From Kriegella aquimaris (GTDB taxonomy: Bacteria; Bacteroidota; Bacteroidia; Flavobacteriales; Flavobacteriaceae), in NCBI RefSeq assembly GCF_900103215.1, contig NZ_FNGV01000018.1:38238-102237 (forward strand): DNA of 64,000 nucleotides, written 5' to 3'. The notes beneath the pieces were generated by a model. The model ran no database searches, was not told the DNA's origin, and saw nothing but the letters and a program-made list of their open reading frames with translations. This document shows, in pieces, positions 27,463-37,126 of this stretch. Each line of letters starts with the position of its first letter. Position 1 is the first letter of the stretch. Position numbers and translations under genes: made by a program.

Positions 27463-27891
27463 TTAGTCTCTTTCTGCAAAAGGCACTATTTTTCCTTTCT
27501 CCACATAGAGTTTTAATCCGCTTAGCAACATGGCCCAACAAAAGGATGATCTTTTAAAATGGTCGTTGCATGATGGCCATCCTATATGCCAGAATTTAAT
27601 TTGAACATTAGCTGTTTTTTGTTCCAAATCAAAACCGAAAGAGGTTGGGTCCCAGTCCTTATCAGATTTGGTCATCTTAATGTAGAAAGCTTTGTCTTTC
27701 TCTACTATTATAACTTTGCCATACCAATCGTATTCCGGTGTAAAGAAAAAATTATAGACTTCGTTTTCGACAGGAACTCCTTCACATTTAAAAGGCCACC
27801 AGTTTTCAAGATGTTTCGGTTCGGTTATGGCCTGGAAAATCTTGGAGATAGGCGCATTTATCTCTAAATTGTGGTAAATCGCGTATGTCAT
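27463..27891 (-). CDS. SRPBCC (START/AHSA1-like) domain protein
   Basis: A 142-residue single-domain protein with the SRPBCC helix-grip pattern: the N-terminus YAIYHNLEINAPISKIFQAITEPKHLENWWP is the classical start (first strand, then a helix with TEPxxLxxWW), and the C-terminal helix is SSFCWAMLLSGLKLYVEKG. These proteins bind hydrophobic ligands in a cavity. Ligand and pathway are unknown. It lies in a run of small minus-strand genes without tight spacing. Confidence 0.85.
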   Translation of the reverse strand: MTYAIYHNLEINAPISKIFQAITEPKHLENWWPFKCEGVPVENEVYNFFFTPEYDWYGKVIIVEKDKAFYIKMTKSDKDWDPTSFGFDLEQKTANVQIKFWHIGWPSCNDHFKRSSFCWAMLLSGLKLYVEKGKIVPFAERD

Positions 27892-28024
27892 GTCTTTAGC
27901 TTTCAGAACAATTCCTATTAGCTACTAAGGCTGTTCACCAAAGTTGTTTATTATTGATGTAAAGAATCGCATTGTTCTTTCCATATGACTTAAAAATACA
28001 GTTTACAGGTTTAGTTTTCTAATG

Positions 28025-28687
28025 TTAACCATTATCCCTGGCAACTGGTTTCACCTGTAATTTTTTCTTCCAATATACAATGTAAAAGGTGCCAAGAATC
28101 GTTGGTGCCAACCATATAAATATGGTTCCGATGTGAAGCCCTGCAACCATAAATGCCGTGAAAGAAGCAATGAGCGCACCAACCATGCGGCTTAGGTGAT
28201 TTTTGAGCCACATATTTTTGTTTTTGGTAAAATTCATGAACATTTGGTAATCTTTTATGGTCAACAATGCGCCGAACCCTCCAAAGAACAAATACAGAAT
28301 TGAAGCGTCATTTTTCTGAAATAATCCAATCATTCCAATAACTAACATACCCATTGAAGCGATTAGCATTATGCCCGAGATGCCTTGGTCTAAGATGTTC
28401 GCTTTGTTTTTTGCTTTGTTCTTGAATGTTAAGGCCCTGTTGCCGGCCAACACCATATATATGGTAAATATGCCGATTAAAAATAAAAATAAATTTTCGT
28501 GATTGGGCATCCGGGCTATAATTAGAGAAATCAAAGAACTGGTAATCATCGCATAGGAGAATATCTTCCCCATTTTTTTATGAGGTTTGCCTCCTTTTTT
28601 TGCGATGACGCTTCCAATACCTGTAATAAGCCCAAGTCCACCTAAAAATGCATGAATGTAGATTAAAATTGTAATTGTTTCTTCCAT
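28025..28687 (-). CDS. DUF2306-like polytopic membrane protein
   Basis: A 220-residue inner-membrane protein with about seven hydrophobic segments. The first helix, IHAFLGGLGLITGIGSVIAKKGGKPHKKMGKIFSYAM, contains the conserved HxxxGxxGL...KGGxxHKxxG pattern seen in DUF2306-type proteins; a His in LKNHLSRMVGALIASFTAF and another in VAGLHIGTIFIW could be heme or quinone ligands (inference). Function is unknown. Confidence 0.75.
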   Translation of the reverse strand: MEETITILIYIHAFLGGLGLITGIGSVIAKKGGKPHKKMGKIFSYAMITSSLISLIIARMPNHENLFLFLIGIFTIYMVLAGNRALTFKNKAKNKANILDQGISGIMLIASMGMLVIGMIGLFQKNDASILYLFFGGFGALLTIKDYQMFMNFTKNKNMWLKNHLSRMVGALIASFTAFMVAGLHIGTIFIWLAPTILGTFYIVYWKKKLQVKPVARDNG

Positions 28688-28872
28688 CTGGTTTTAATTG
28701 AATCTATGCATCAAAATTCTAGATATAGCTTAGCTTTTTAAAGTTTAAATCTCTGAAGTGTTGTATTTGGAGACCGAGCTGTTATTAGAATACTTCATAA
28801 ATGGCTGAAAATGGCATTTAGCTTTCTTCTGGAAAACTGGGATAATCGGTTTTTAGATATCCTTATTTTGCA

Positions 28873-30108
28873 CTAAACATTCTGATTTTTTGATGCAGTG
28901 AGTTCGCAAATTTTTACAATAACTTCAACCGCCTTTTGCATACTTTCTACAGGTACATATTCGTATTTCCCGTGAAAATTATGACCGCCAGCAAAAATAT
29001 TAGGGCAGGGGAGCCCCATGAAACTGAGTTGTGAACCGTCGGTACCTCCTCTAATGGGTTTGATAATGGGGGTTATGCCAACTGCTTCCATAGCTTCTCT
29101 CGCAATGTCAACAATGTGCATAACGGGTTCTACCTTTTCACGCATATTATAATATTGGTCTTTTACTTCCAATTGAATGCAACCACCATATTTACTGTTT
29201 AGTTCTTTGGTAATATCGTGTAACAACTGTTTGCGTTTTTCAAAGTGACCTTTGTCATGGTCGCGAACAATCAATTCGAATTCGGCATGTTCTATTTCTC
29301 CTTTCATATGATGTACATGAAAAAAGCCTTCCCTACCTGAGGTTCGTTGCGGTGTTTCGTTTGGAGGAAGTAGTTCCATAAACTCATTGGCGATGGTTAT
29401 GGCATTTACCATTTTATCTTTGGCATAACCAGGGTGTACACTTTTTCCTTTAATTACGACTTTGGCACCGGCCGCATTGAAATTTTCAAATTCAAGTTCA
29501 CCCACTTGGCTACCATCCATAGTATAGGCCCAATCGGCGGCAAACTTCGAGACATCGAACTTATGGGCTCCACGGCCTATCTCTTCGTCGGGGGTAAAGC
29601 CAATTTTTATTGTCCCGTGTTTTATTTCGGGATGTTCGATCAAGTGTTCCATTGCTGTAACAATTTCGGTGATACCAGCTTTGTCATCGGCCCCCAGTAG
29701 CGTAGTACCATCTGTAGTAATAAGGGTCTGGCCTTTGTATAGCAATAGGTCTTCAAAATAATCAGGAGACAAAATAATGTCCATCTCTCTATTTAAAATA
29801 ATATCACCGCCATCATAATTGGTGATGAGCTGCGGACGTACATTGGTACCCGAAAAATCGGGAGATGTGTCAAAATGAGAAATAAACCCTATGGTAGGTG
29901 CTTCGATATCAATGTTACTCGGTAAGGTCGCCATAATATAGGCGTTGTCATCAATAGAGACCTCGGGCATACCGATTTTCTTTAAGTCGCTTACAAGAAG
30001 TTTGGCCAAGTGCCATTGTTTTTCAGTACTGGGGGTTGTATTTGAAGTTGGGTCGCTTTGCGTGTCTATCGAGATATAGCTGATAAAACGATCAATAATA
30101 TGTTGCAT
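28873..30108 (-). CDS. pepT: Peptidase T (M20B tripeptidase)
   Basis: A 411-residue cytoplasmic metallopeptidase that removes the N-terminal residue of tripeptides. Zinc ligands and catalytic residues appear in [14 protein letters not shown] (His, Asp), [13 protein letters not shown] (bridging Asp), [11 protein letters not shown] (catalytic Glu pair), [19 protein letters not shown] and the final His in [32 protein letters not shown] is diagnostic of PepT. The ATG at 30108 is the natural start; a TTG immediately before it is in frame but unnecessary. It is divergent from the TonB receptor, and length matches the family (about 410). Confidence 0.96.
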   Translation of the reverse strand: MQHIIDRFISYISIDTQSDPTSNTTPSTEKQWHLAKLLVSDLKKIGMPEVSIDDNAYIMATLPSNIDIEAPTIGFISHFDTSPDFSGTNVRPQLITNYDGGDIILNREMDIILSPDYFEDLLLYKGQTLITTDGTTLLGADDKAGITEIVTAMEHLIEHPEIKHGTIKIGFTPDEEIGRGAHKFDVSKFAADWAYTMDGSQVGELEFENFNAAGAKVVIKGKSVHPGYAKDKMVNAITIANEFMELLPPNETPQRTSGREGFFHVHHMKGEIEHAEFELIVRDHDKGHFEKRKQLLHDITKELNSKYGGCIQLEVKDQYYNMREKVEPVMHIVDIAREAMEAVGITPIIKPIRGGTDGSQLSFMGLPCPNIFAGGHNFHGKYEYVPVESMQKAVEVIVKICELTASKNQNV

Positions 30109-30250
30109 CAAAAATTTTCTTTAAAAATACAATAATGGAATCTACCTATCATCGTACAACGTAAATACTGAATGATTTTTACGTGTTTTCCTTAATCAAG
30201 GGTAAAATTCCGTAACTTTTAGGCAATATTAATTCAAAAAAAACAACTAT

Positions 30251-33106
30251 ATGAACAAGCACTATTTTTTTATTGTCGTTTTCTTATGGGGTGTTGGCTT
30301 TGCCAATGCACAGATAACGGGGAATGTATTAGATGACGATGGAGCGCCGCTGCCGGGCGCATCCATCGTCAAGAAAGGAACTACAACGGGTACCACATCC
30401 GATTTTGATGGTAATTTTACTATTGATGTAGCCATGGGCGACACTTTGATCGTTTCCTATATCGGTTTTGAAACCAAAGAAGTCACTGTCAATAGTACCG
30501 AGATGAGTATTCAACTAACATCTGGTGTGGCACTATCCGAGGTTATTATTGTAGGGTCGAGAAACCCCAATCGAACAGCTACCGAAAGTACGGTTCCTGT
30601 TGATGTAATCGATATTAGTGAACTGAATAATGTGGCTCCGCAGGTAAATTTAAACCAAATTTTAAATTTTGTGGCTCCTTCGTTTACCTCGAATACCCAA
30701 ACAATATCCGATGGTACTGATCACATTGATCCCGCTTCTTTACGAGGGTTAGGCCCTGATCAAGTTCTGGTCCTTATTAATGGTAAACGAAGACATACTT
30801 CGTCTCTTATCAATGTAAATGGAACTTTTGGAAGGGGAAGCGTTGGAACCGATTTAAATGCTATTCCTGCAGCGGCCATTCAACGTATTGAGGTACTCAG
30901 AGATGGTGCGGCTGCACAATATGGTTCCGATGCCATTGCTGGAGTAATCAATATAATATTGAACAAAAGTGTGAACGAATTGACCACTACGGTTACCACG
31001 GGAGCCAATTTCACAAAAAATGCCAATGATCAAACCGGTGGTGTAGATGGTGCAACCACGAATATTGCAGCTGGTTACGGTGTTGCCTTGGGAGATAACG
31101 GAGGCTTTATCAATTTCTCCGGTGATTTTGATGTACGGTCGGAATATAGCCGAATGAAAGAATGGGAAGGTGAAATATTTAATCTTTACAATACGGTAGA
31201 AAGGGTTGCCAATTCTGATGGCTACGATATTAGTAATTTGTTGGATGATGACGTCGATGATGTTATTCAGTATGCGAATCAAGCCGGAATCAATTTAAAT
31301 GGGGCAACGACAAAAGAAGAGTTGGGTGAAGTACTAGGTGCCGATGCGACCCAAGCCGAACTTGCCGCACGCGGGCAACAACGAAGCGATTATAATATGC
31401 GGGTGGGCCAATCTGCATTACGCGGGGGCCGGTTATTCGGTAATTTCTCACTTCCGTTAGACGATAATGGAACAGCAGTATATGCCTTTGCCGGAATTAG
31501 TTCGCGTACTGGAAATTCAGCGGGCTTTTATAGACTGCCAAATCAGAGCAGAACCTATACCCCAGCATATATCAATGGATTTTTACCGGAAATCAATTCG
31601 AATATCAAAGATCAATCGCTATCTGTAGGAATAAAGGGTTCTATTGGCGATTGGAGTGTTGATTTGAGTAATACCTATGGTAAGAATGCCTTTTTATACA
31701 CCATTGGCAATACATTCAATGCCTCAATGCAAAATGCCTCTCCAACTTTCTTTGATGCGGGTGGATTTTCTTTTTTACAAAACACCGCAAATTTAGATGT
31801 GACCCAATTCTTTGACGATGTGATGTCGGGATTGAACATTGCTTTTGGTGCTGAGTACCGGGTAGAAAACTACGATATTATAGCTGGTGAAGAAGCATCT
31901 TATGCCCAATATACTGCAAACGGACAGCGGATTACCTTAGCTTCCCAGCAGCCTTCACAAGATTTCTTTGGAAATTCCAGACCGGGAGGCTCACAGGTAT
32001 TCCCGGGGTTTGCACCAGTGAATGAATTGTCTAGAGGGCGCAGTAGCGTTGCAGGTTATATAGATTTGGAAGCTGATTTTTCTGAAAAATTCTTGGCTAG
32101 TTTTGCATCCCGATTTGAAAATTATAGTGATTTTGGTTCGACTATAAACTTTAAAATCGCATCGCGTTATAAGGTTTCCGACAATCTGAATATTCGTGGT
32201 GCCGTGAATACCGGTTTTAGAGCACCTTCATTACACCAAATCAATTTTAATTCCACATCCACTATTTTTGATAATGAAGGTAATCCGCAAGAAGTGGGCA
32301 CTTTTGCCAATGATAGTAGGGCGGCAAAACTTTTGGGTATTCCCGAATTAAAAGAAGAAACTTCGAGCAGTGTCAGTTTGGGGCTCACCGCAAAAATTCC
32401 TGACGCGAATTTGACACTAACTGTTGATGGTTATTACGTTGAAATCAATGATAGGGTAGTTTATACAGGCCAGTTTGAAGGGCCAGGGACAGGTACGGAA
32501 TTGGATAATTTGTTAAGGCAGGCGAATGCTACGGCAGCTTCGTTTTTTGCCAATGCCATCAATACTGAATCCCGAGGTTTAGATGTTGTCATTACCCATA
32601 AAACTGACTTAGGAAGTAACTGGCGGTTGAAATCTGATTTGGCGGGTACATTTTCCAAAACAAATCAAATTGGTGATATCAATGCTTCCCAAGTATTGCG
32701 AGATGCCGGTTTGGTCGGTACTTATTTTCCTGAAGACAGTAGAGTGTATCTTGAAGAAGCGGTGCCTAGAACAAAAGTAAATTTATCGAACAGTCTTACC
32801 TCTGATAAGTTCATCATTTTTTTAAGAAATGTTTATTTTGGGGAAGTTACCGAAGCTACCACTACAGTTGCCAATCAACAGGTATTTGGCACCAAATTGG
32901 TAACCGATCTTTCTATAGGGTATAAGGCAACTGATGCCCTTACCTTTACCATAGGGGCGAATAATTTGTTCGATATCTATCCTGACAGGGCAGAGGATGC
33001 CTTTGGCAACCGAAGTTCGGGCCGCTTTGATTGGTCGCGTAGGGCACAGCAATTTGGTATCGGAGGACGGTTCTTGTTCGCCAGATTAAGTTTCTCGCTC
33101 AAATAG
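30251..33106 (+). CDS. TonB-dependent receptor with carboxypeptidase-regulatory-like domain
   Basis: A 951-residue outer-membrane receptor. A signal peptide ([16 protein letters not shown]) precedes a CarboxypepD_reg-like domain (residues about 21-100: [23 protein letters not shown]). The plug follows ([61 protein letters not shown]), then a 22-strand barrel ending in a TonB-receptor C-terminal aromatic strand ([11 protein letters not shown]). [19 protein letters not shown] resembles the iron/siderophore or vitamin group more than SusC, and no susD gene is adjacent. The transported substrate is unknown. Confidence 0.94.
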   Translation: MNKHYFFIVVFLWGVGFANAQITGNVLDDDGAPLPGASIVKKGTTTGTTSDFDGNFTIDVAMGDTLIVSYIGFETKEVTVNSTEMSIQLTSGVALSEVIIVGSRNPNRTATESTVPVDVIDISELNNVAPQVNLNQILNFVAPSFTSNTQTISDGTDHIDPASLRGLGPDQVLVLINGKRRHTSSLINVNGTFGRGSVGTDLNAIPAAAIQRIEVLRDGAAAQYGSDAIAGVINIILNKSVNELTTTVTTGANFTKNANDQTGGVDGATTNIAAGYGVALGDNGGFINFSGDFDVRSEYSRMKEWEGEIFNLYNTVERVANSDGYDISNLLDDDVDDVIQYANQAGINLNGATTKEELGEVLGADATQAELAARGQQRSDYNMRVGQSALRGGRLFGNFSLPLDDNGTAVYAFAGISSRTGNSAGFYRLPNQSRTYTPAYINGFLPEINSNIKDQSLSVGIKGSIGDWSVDLSNTYGKNAFLYTIGNTFNASMQNASPTFFDAGGFSFLQNTANLDVTQFFDDVMSGLNIAFGAEYRVENYDIIAGEEASYAQYTANGQRITLASQQPSQDFFGNSRPGGSQVFPGFAPVNELSRGRSSVAGYIDLEADFSEKFLASFASRFENYSDFGSTINFKIASRYKVSDNLNIRGAVNTGFRAPSLHQINFNSTSTIFDNEGNPQEVGTFANDSRAAKLLGIPELKEETSSSVSLGLTAKIPDANLTLTVDGYYVEINDRVVYTGQFEGPGTGTELDNLLRQANATAASFFANAINTESRGLDVVITHKTDLGSNWRLKSDLAGTFSKTNQIGDINASQVLRDAGLVGTYFPEDSRVYLEEAVPRTKVNLSNSLTSDKFIIFLRNVYFGEVTEATTTVANQQVFGTKLVTDLSIGYKATDALTFTIGANNLFDIYPDRAEDAFGNRSSGRFDWSRRAQQFGIGGRFLFARLSFSLK

Positions 33107-33138
33107 TTTTATTACTTTTACTTTGGAAAAAAATGATT

Positions 33139-33163
33139 AAGGCTGCTTCACGCGGCCTTTTTT
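33139..33163 (+). terminator. Intrinsic terminator after the TonB receptor
   Basis: AAGGCTGC and GCGGCCTT arms pair with one G-U wobble around a 5-base loop and are followed by T6. Confidence 0.85.
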
Positions 33164-33313
33164 ATTAGGTTTGATATAAAATGTATTATAACAGATTTAA
33201 CAAAAAAAATGGATGAGTTCGGCGATAAATTTCAAAATGGACTATATAATTTTTAAAGAAAAATTCTGTTTATAGTAGTGCAAAGACCGCACTTGATTTC
33301 TTAAACTAAAATT

Positions 33314-33760
33314 ATGTTTGTAAAAGCCTTGGCGTCATTTTCAGTTCTTTTCTTTATTTCATTTCTCTGTCATGCCCAACTACCAGATTGTACCTTGGGC
33401 CTCGGTAGTAGCAAAACGGAGAACATTATTACAATTTTCCAGCTCAATGAAGCGCAGATAGCCGTTTTAGAAGAACTTCAGGGCAAGGCTGAGGTTTCAA
33501 ACAAGGTTTTGGAAGAGGAAGCCAAAAAACTCTTTGCCGAACATCCGCAGAGCACAGAAGCAGAAATGATCGTACTGGCACAGAAATACAAAAAACTTCA
33601 ACTGAAAATGGTCGAACTTTCGAAAGAAAGCGACACAAGACTGTTAGAGACCTTTAACGAAAAGCAGTACCAGCGTTATAGAAGCTTGTGTAAAGAGGCT
33701 TTTCGCGACCCTATCAAAGTCATTCCCGCAGTTTATACCGATAGCATCTCCCCCGAATGA
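33314..33760 (+). CDS. Exported helical protein (Spy/CpxP-like appearance)
   Basis: A 148-residue exported protein with a signal peptide (ALASFSVLFFISFLCHAQ). The mature part is one long helical hairpin: ENIITIFQLNEAQIAVLEELQGKAEV, VLEEEAKKLFAEHPQSTEAEMIVLAQKYKKLQLKMVELS, then LLETFNEKQYQRYRSLCKEA. The pattern of LNEAQ...L and LNEKQYQRY is reminiscent of the LTxxQ motifs of Spy/CpxP periplasmic chaperones, but the similarity is weak and I would not assign a function. It stands alone upstream of pyrD. Confidence 0.65.
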   Translation: MFVKALASFSVLFFISFLCHAQLPDCTLGLGSSKTENIITIFQLNEAQIAVLEELQGKAEVSNKVLEEEAKKLFAEHPQSTEAEMIVLAQKYKKLQLKMVELSKESDTRLLETFNEKQYQRYRSLCKEAFRDPIKVIPAVYTDSISPE

Positions 33761-33849
33761 AACTTTTTCTAGGTTGTTGAAAAAATCACGGGCTTCCATA
33801 AGATTACCATACTTAAGTTCGTATTTTTGAAAAAATCTCACGGTAACCC

Positions 33850-34893
33850 ATGTATAAAATTTTTGTACGTCCCTTTCTATTCTTGTTAGATGCGGAAAAA
33901 GCACACTATTTGACCTTTTCGCTGGTACGATTTCTTTCAAGGTTGGGTTTTTCCGGCCTTTTCAGATCACTTTTTGTAATAGAGGACAAACGTCTTGAAA
34001 GACAGGTTTTCGGGTTGACCTTCAAGAATCCCATTGGTCTTGCTGCAGGTTTTGATAAAGATGCTAAATTGTATAATGAATTTTCGAATTTCGGTTTCGG
34101 TTTTGTTGAAATTGGCACCTTGACTCCGAAACCCCAAAAAGGAAATCCTAAAAAAAGATTGTTTCGTTTAAAGGCCGACGAGGCGATTATCAACCGAATG
34201 GGATTTAATAATTTGGGTGTTTTTGATGCGGTGGAACGGTTGAAGAAAGAGCATAAAGTATTGGTAGGAGGTAATATCGGAAAGAACAAGGTTACCCCCA
34301 ATAAGGAGGCGATCAAAGATTACCTGATTTGTTTTGATGCCCTTTTTAATTACGTCGATTACTTCGTGGTAAACGTTAGTTCGCCGAATACCCCAGGTTT
34401 GAGGGAACTTCAAGATAAGGAACCATTGACCGCTTTGTTGCTCGAACTTAAAAAACAAAATTCAAAACAGGCCGGAAAGGAATCGGTACCCGAAAAACCC
34501 ATACTTCTAAAGATAGCACCTGATCTCTCTGAAAACCAGTTGATGGATATCATCTCTATTGTCAAAACGACAAAAATTGATGGAATTATCGCTACCAATA
34601 CGACCATTGAACGTCGAGGATTAAAGTCCGATATGGTTTTAACCGAGCAAAATGGAGGGCTAAGCGGAAAACCTTTGACCCAACGAAGTACCGAAGTTAT
34701 TCGGTTCTTGGCAGAAAAAAGTAACAAGGCATTTCCAATAATCGGGGTGGGCGGAATACATTCCGCAGAAGACGCACTTGAAAAATTAGAGGCCGGTGCC
34801 GATCTGATACAACTCTATACAGGTTTTATCTATGAAGGGCCGAGCCTTATCAAAAGAATCAATAAGGCGATTTTGGCGCAACAGAAAAACTAG
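33850..34893 (+). CDS. pyrD: Quinone-dependent dihydroorotate dehydrogenase (class 2)
   Basis: A 347-residue membrane-associated flavoenzyme that oxidises dihydroorotate to orotate in pyrimidine synthesis and passes electrons to quinone. The N-terminal hydrophobic helices ([27 protein letters not shown]) that form the quinone tunnel mark class 2. FMN and substrate motifs: [44 protein letters not shown] (catalytic Ser), [46 protein letters not shown]. Length and order are normal. It overlaps no other gene; a short gap follows to the convergent Dabb gene. Confidence 0.97.
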   Translation: MYKIFVRPFLFLLDAEKAHYLTFSLVRFLSRLGFSGLFRSLFVIEDKRLERQVFGLTFKNPIGLAAGFDKDAKLYNEFSNFGFGFVEIGTLTPKPQKGNPKKRLFRLKADEAIINRMGFNNLGVFDAVERLKKEHKVLVGGNIGKNKVTPNKEAIKDYLICFDALFNYVDYFVVNVSSPNTPGLRELQDKEPLTALLLELKKQNSKQAGKESVPEKPILLKIAPDLSENQLMDIISIVKTTKIDGIIATNTTIERRGLKSDMVLTEQNGGLSGKPLTQRSTEVIRFLAEKSNKAFPIIGVGGIHSAEDALEKLEAGADLIQLYTGFIYEGPSLIKRINKAILAQQKN

Positions 34894-34924
34894 GGTTGGT
34901 TATATATAATTCGACGACTGATCT

Positions 34925-35350
34925 TTACTTTGAAGCCCAATAATCTACGACAGTAACATCATCTAAATGACCTGATAGTAAGGCTCCAAAAGCTTTATGG
35001 TCAGGGTGTGGTAAATATATCGCACGGTCTTCCTCAGATTTGAATGTCAAAAAGAAACAATGGGTCAAGCCTTTGTTCAATCCTTCGGGGCTATTGTTCA
35101 ATCCCCATTCATAAGAAATAATTTGTGGAATTTTCGAAGGTAATGCCGCAAAGGCATCCTCGATTTCCTTAATTTTTTCTGGGGCTGTTCCTTCTTTGAA
35201 CTTAAAAAGTACCACGTGACGTAAAAGACTATCTTGAGCCATTGAATTTTCTATTTTTTCTGTGGATATATCATTTTTTTCTTCGCTTCCCGAAAATCCG
35301 AATACGGAAAACGACATCATAAATAGTAAAGTAAAACCTATATTTTTCAT
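34925..35350 (-). CDS. Exported Dabb (stress-responsive alpha/beta barrel) protein
   Basis: A 141-residue protein with a signal peptide (NIGFTLLFMMSFSVFGFSG) and one Dabb domain: SLLRHVVLFKFKEGTAPEKIKEIEDAFAALPSKIPQIISYEWGLN, then CFFLTFKSEEDRAIYLPHPDHKAF. The domain forms a ferredoxin-like dimeric barrel. In this group the domain is often secreted; no reaction is known. It is convergent with pyrD. Confidence 0.88.
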   Translation of the reverse strand: MKNIGFTLLFMMSFSVFGFSGSEEKNDISTEKIENSMAQDSLLRHVVLFKFKEGTAPEKIKEIEDAFAALPSKIPQIISYEWGLNNSPEGLNKGLTHCFFLTFKSEEDRAIYLPHPDHKAFGALLSGHLDDVTVVDYWASK

Positions 35351-35459
35351 CTGGTTTATTTTAGTTTGTTGGAAAGATATAAAAAATGATGAATACTCTC
35401 TTGGGTTTTGTAGATTTAAAGCCAGAAGAAAAGAAGCCCAGAATCAATACAAGTAAATT

Positions 35460-35478
35460 TTAAGTTGTAACAACTTAA
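35460..35478. promoter_or_regulatory. Perfect 8-bp-arm palindrome before the LysE-type gene
   Basis: TTAAGTTGTAACAACTTAA has arms of 8 bp around TAA and ends 15 bases upstream of the TTG start of the exporter gene. This position and symmetry fit a dimeric repressor or activator operator; no regulator gene is adjacent. It is not followed by a T tract, so it is not a terminator. Confidence 0.4.
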
Positions 35479-35493
35479 CTGTAGCCTTTTATA

Positions 35494-36120
35494 TTGAACT
35501 ACGAAATTTTATACACTTTTATCTTAGCTACAGCTGCTTTGGCCATTACCCCGGGCCCGGATAATATTTATGTCTTAATGCAGGGTATGGCACATGGTAA
35601 AAAGTATGGTTTGGCCACTGTTGCCGGATTACTTTCGGGCTGTTTGGTGCATACGAGTTTGCTTGCCTTCGGAGTATCGGCACTACTTCGAGAAAATGAC
35701 CAGCTTTTTTTTGCCATAAAATTGTTCGGAGCGCTCTACCTATTTTACTTGGCCTATAAAGTGCTAAAAAGTGAAGCCAGCTTAAAATTGTCTGATGATA
35801 TCGTTCCCAAAAAAGGGGTTTGGTCATTGTTTAGACAGGGTTTTATTATGAACGTGTTAAACCCAAAGGTGGCCCTTTTCTTTTTGGCTTTTTTTCCTGG
35901 TTTTTTATTTAGCGATACGTTGGGCACTGCGGCACAATTCTTTATTCTCGGTTTGCTTTTTATTGTAGTCTCTTTTTTTGTTTTCGGATTTATTGCCCTT
36001 CTGGCAGGTACCATTTCAGACTATGTAAAAAGAAACGAAAACATAGCTGGATACCTCAAATGGTTTCAGGTTTTTGTGTTTATCGGCATTGGTGTCTTTA
36101 TCTTGTTATCGAATAATTAG
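35494..36120 (+). CDS. LysE/RhtB family amino-acid exporter
   Basis: A 208-residue inner-membrane protein with six hydrophobic segments. ALAITPGPDNIYVLMQGMAHGKKYGLATVAGLLSG is the LysE/RhtB signature, and FIMNVLNPKVALFFLAFFPGFL is the second conserved block. The family exports amino acids such as threonine, homoserine, leucine or lysine. The only plausible start is TTG at 35494; the signature begins about 20 residues later. HMG-CoA lyase follows after 30 bp on the same strand. Which amino acid is exported cannot be told. Confidence 0.92.
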   Translation: MNYEILYTFILATAALAITPGPDNIYVLMQGMAHGKKYGLATVAGLLSGCLVHTSLLAFGVSALLRENDQLFFAIKLFGALYLFYLAYKVLKSEASLKLSDDIVPKKGVWSLFRQGFIMNVLNPKVALFFLAFFPGFLFSDTLGTAAQFFILGLLFIVVSFFVFGFIALLAGTISDYVKRNENIAGYLKWFQVFVFIGIGVFILLSNN

Positions 36121-36150
36121 TAGTATTTTTAAGGGGTAGTTTTAAGGTCT

Positions 36151-37017
36151 ATGTCTGAAAAAGTTAAACTTATTGAGTGCCCACGCGATGCCATGCAGGG
36201 TATTAAGACTTTTATTCCAACGCCGGAGAAAGTAAAATATATTCAGTCACTGCTAGGGTGCGGGTTCGATACTATTGACTTTGGTAGTTTTGTATCTCCC
36301 AGGGCCATTCCCCAAATGGTGGATACGGCCGAAGTTCTTTCTCGATTAGACCTATCAAAAACGAAGAGCAAACTGTTGGCCATCGTGGCAAATGTACGTG
36401 GTGCTCAAGACGCTTGTCAACATGAGGCAATTTCATATTTGGGGTATCCTTTTTCTATTTCAGAAAACTTTCAAATGCGAAACACCCATAAGACGATAGC
36501 ACAAAGTATTGAAGTTTTAAAAGAGATTTTTGATCTCGCCAATGCGGCCAATAAAGAAGTAGTGACGTATATTTCTATGGGCTTCGGCAATCCTTATGGT
36601 GACCCTTGGAATGTTGAGGTTGTGGGCGAGTGGACAGAAAAGATGGCCAAAATGGGCGCAAGAATATTGTCGCTATCCGATACAGTGGGTACCTCTTCCC
36701 CAGAGACTATCGATTACCTTTTTTCGAATTTGATACCACAATATCCTGAAATTGAATTTGGAGCACATTTGCACACTACGCCCACCAAATGGCATGAAAA
36801 AGTTAATGCGGCTTATAAGGCCGGTTGCCGAAGGTTTGACGGTGCTGTCCAAGGTTTTGGTGGCTGCCCCATGGCTAAGGATGAACTTACTGGAAATATG
36901 CCTACGGAGAAAATGCTATCCTATTTTACCGCGGAAAAAGTTGATTCTGGTGTTAATTGGATGGTATTCGAGGCAGCTTACAATAAAGCCTCCGAGCTGT
37001 TTTTAAAGTATAGATGA
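36151..37017 (+). CDS. Hydroxymethylglutaryl-CoA lyase
   Basis: A 288-residue TIM-barrel enzyme that cleaves HMG-CoA to acetyl-CoA and acetoacetate in leucine breakdown. The N-terminal motif is IECPRDAMQGIKTFIPTPEKVKYI (the usual RDGLQ appears as RDAMQ), ISLSDT-like metal-binding ILSLSDTVGTSSPETI, the HxH metal site GAHLHTTP, and the catalytic Cys loop QGFGGCPMAKDELTGNMPTE. Length matches the family (about 300). It is 30 bp behind the amino-acid exporter gene, suggesting joint expression. The Bacteroidota branch consistently shows an atypical N-terminal motif, so I place it as HMG-CoA lyase with good confidence. Confidence 0.9.
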   Translation: MSEKVKLIECPRDAMQGIKTFIPTPEKVKYIQSLLGCGFDTIDFGSFVSPRAIPQMVDTAEVLSRLDLSKTKSKLLAIVANVRGAQDACQHEAISYLGYPFSISENFQMRNTHKTIAQSIEVLKEIFDLANAANKEVVTYISMGFGNPYGDPWNVEVVGEWTEKMAKMGARILSLSDTVGTSSPETIDYLFSNLIPQYPEIEFGAHLHTTPTKWHEKVNAAYKAGCRRFDGAVQGFGGCPMAKDELTGNMPTEKMLSYFTAEKVDSGVNWMVFEAAYNKASELFLKYR

Positions 37018-37126
37018 TCAAGGTGTATACGCTAGTAAGTTTTCTTGAAAGTCTCCCAGTCCAACCTAAGATGACCTTTTTTGTTTTTAATAGTTATATT
37101 TAAGGTATCCAATTATAAACCATTCT

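Noticed and set aside
30251..33106. SusC/SusD polysaccharide-utilisation locus around the TonB receptor
   Set aside because: No susD-like lipoprotein or glycoside hydrolase lies beside it; the plug sequence looks like the general receptor type.
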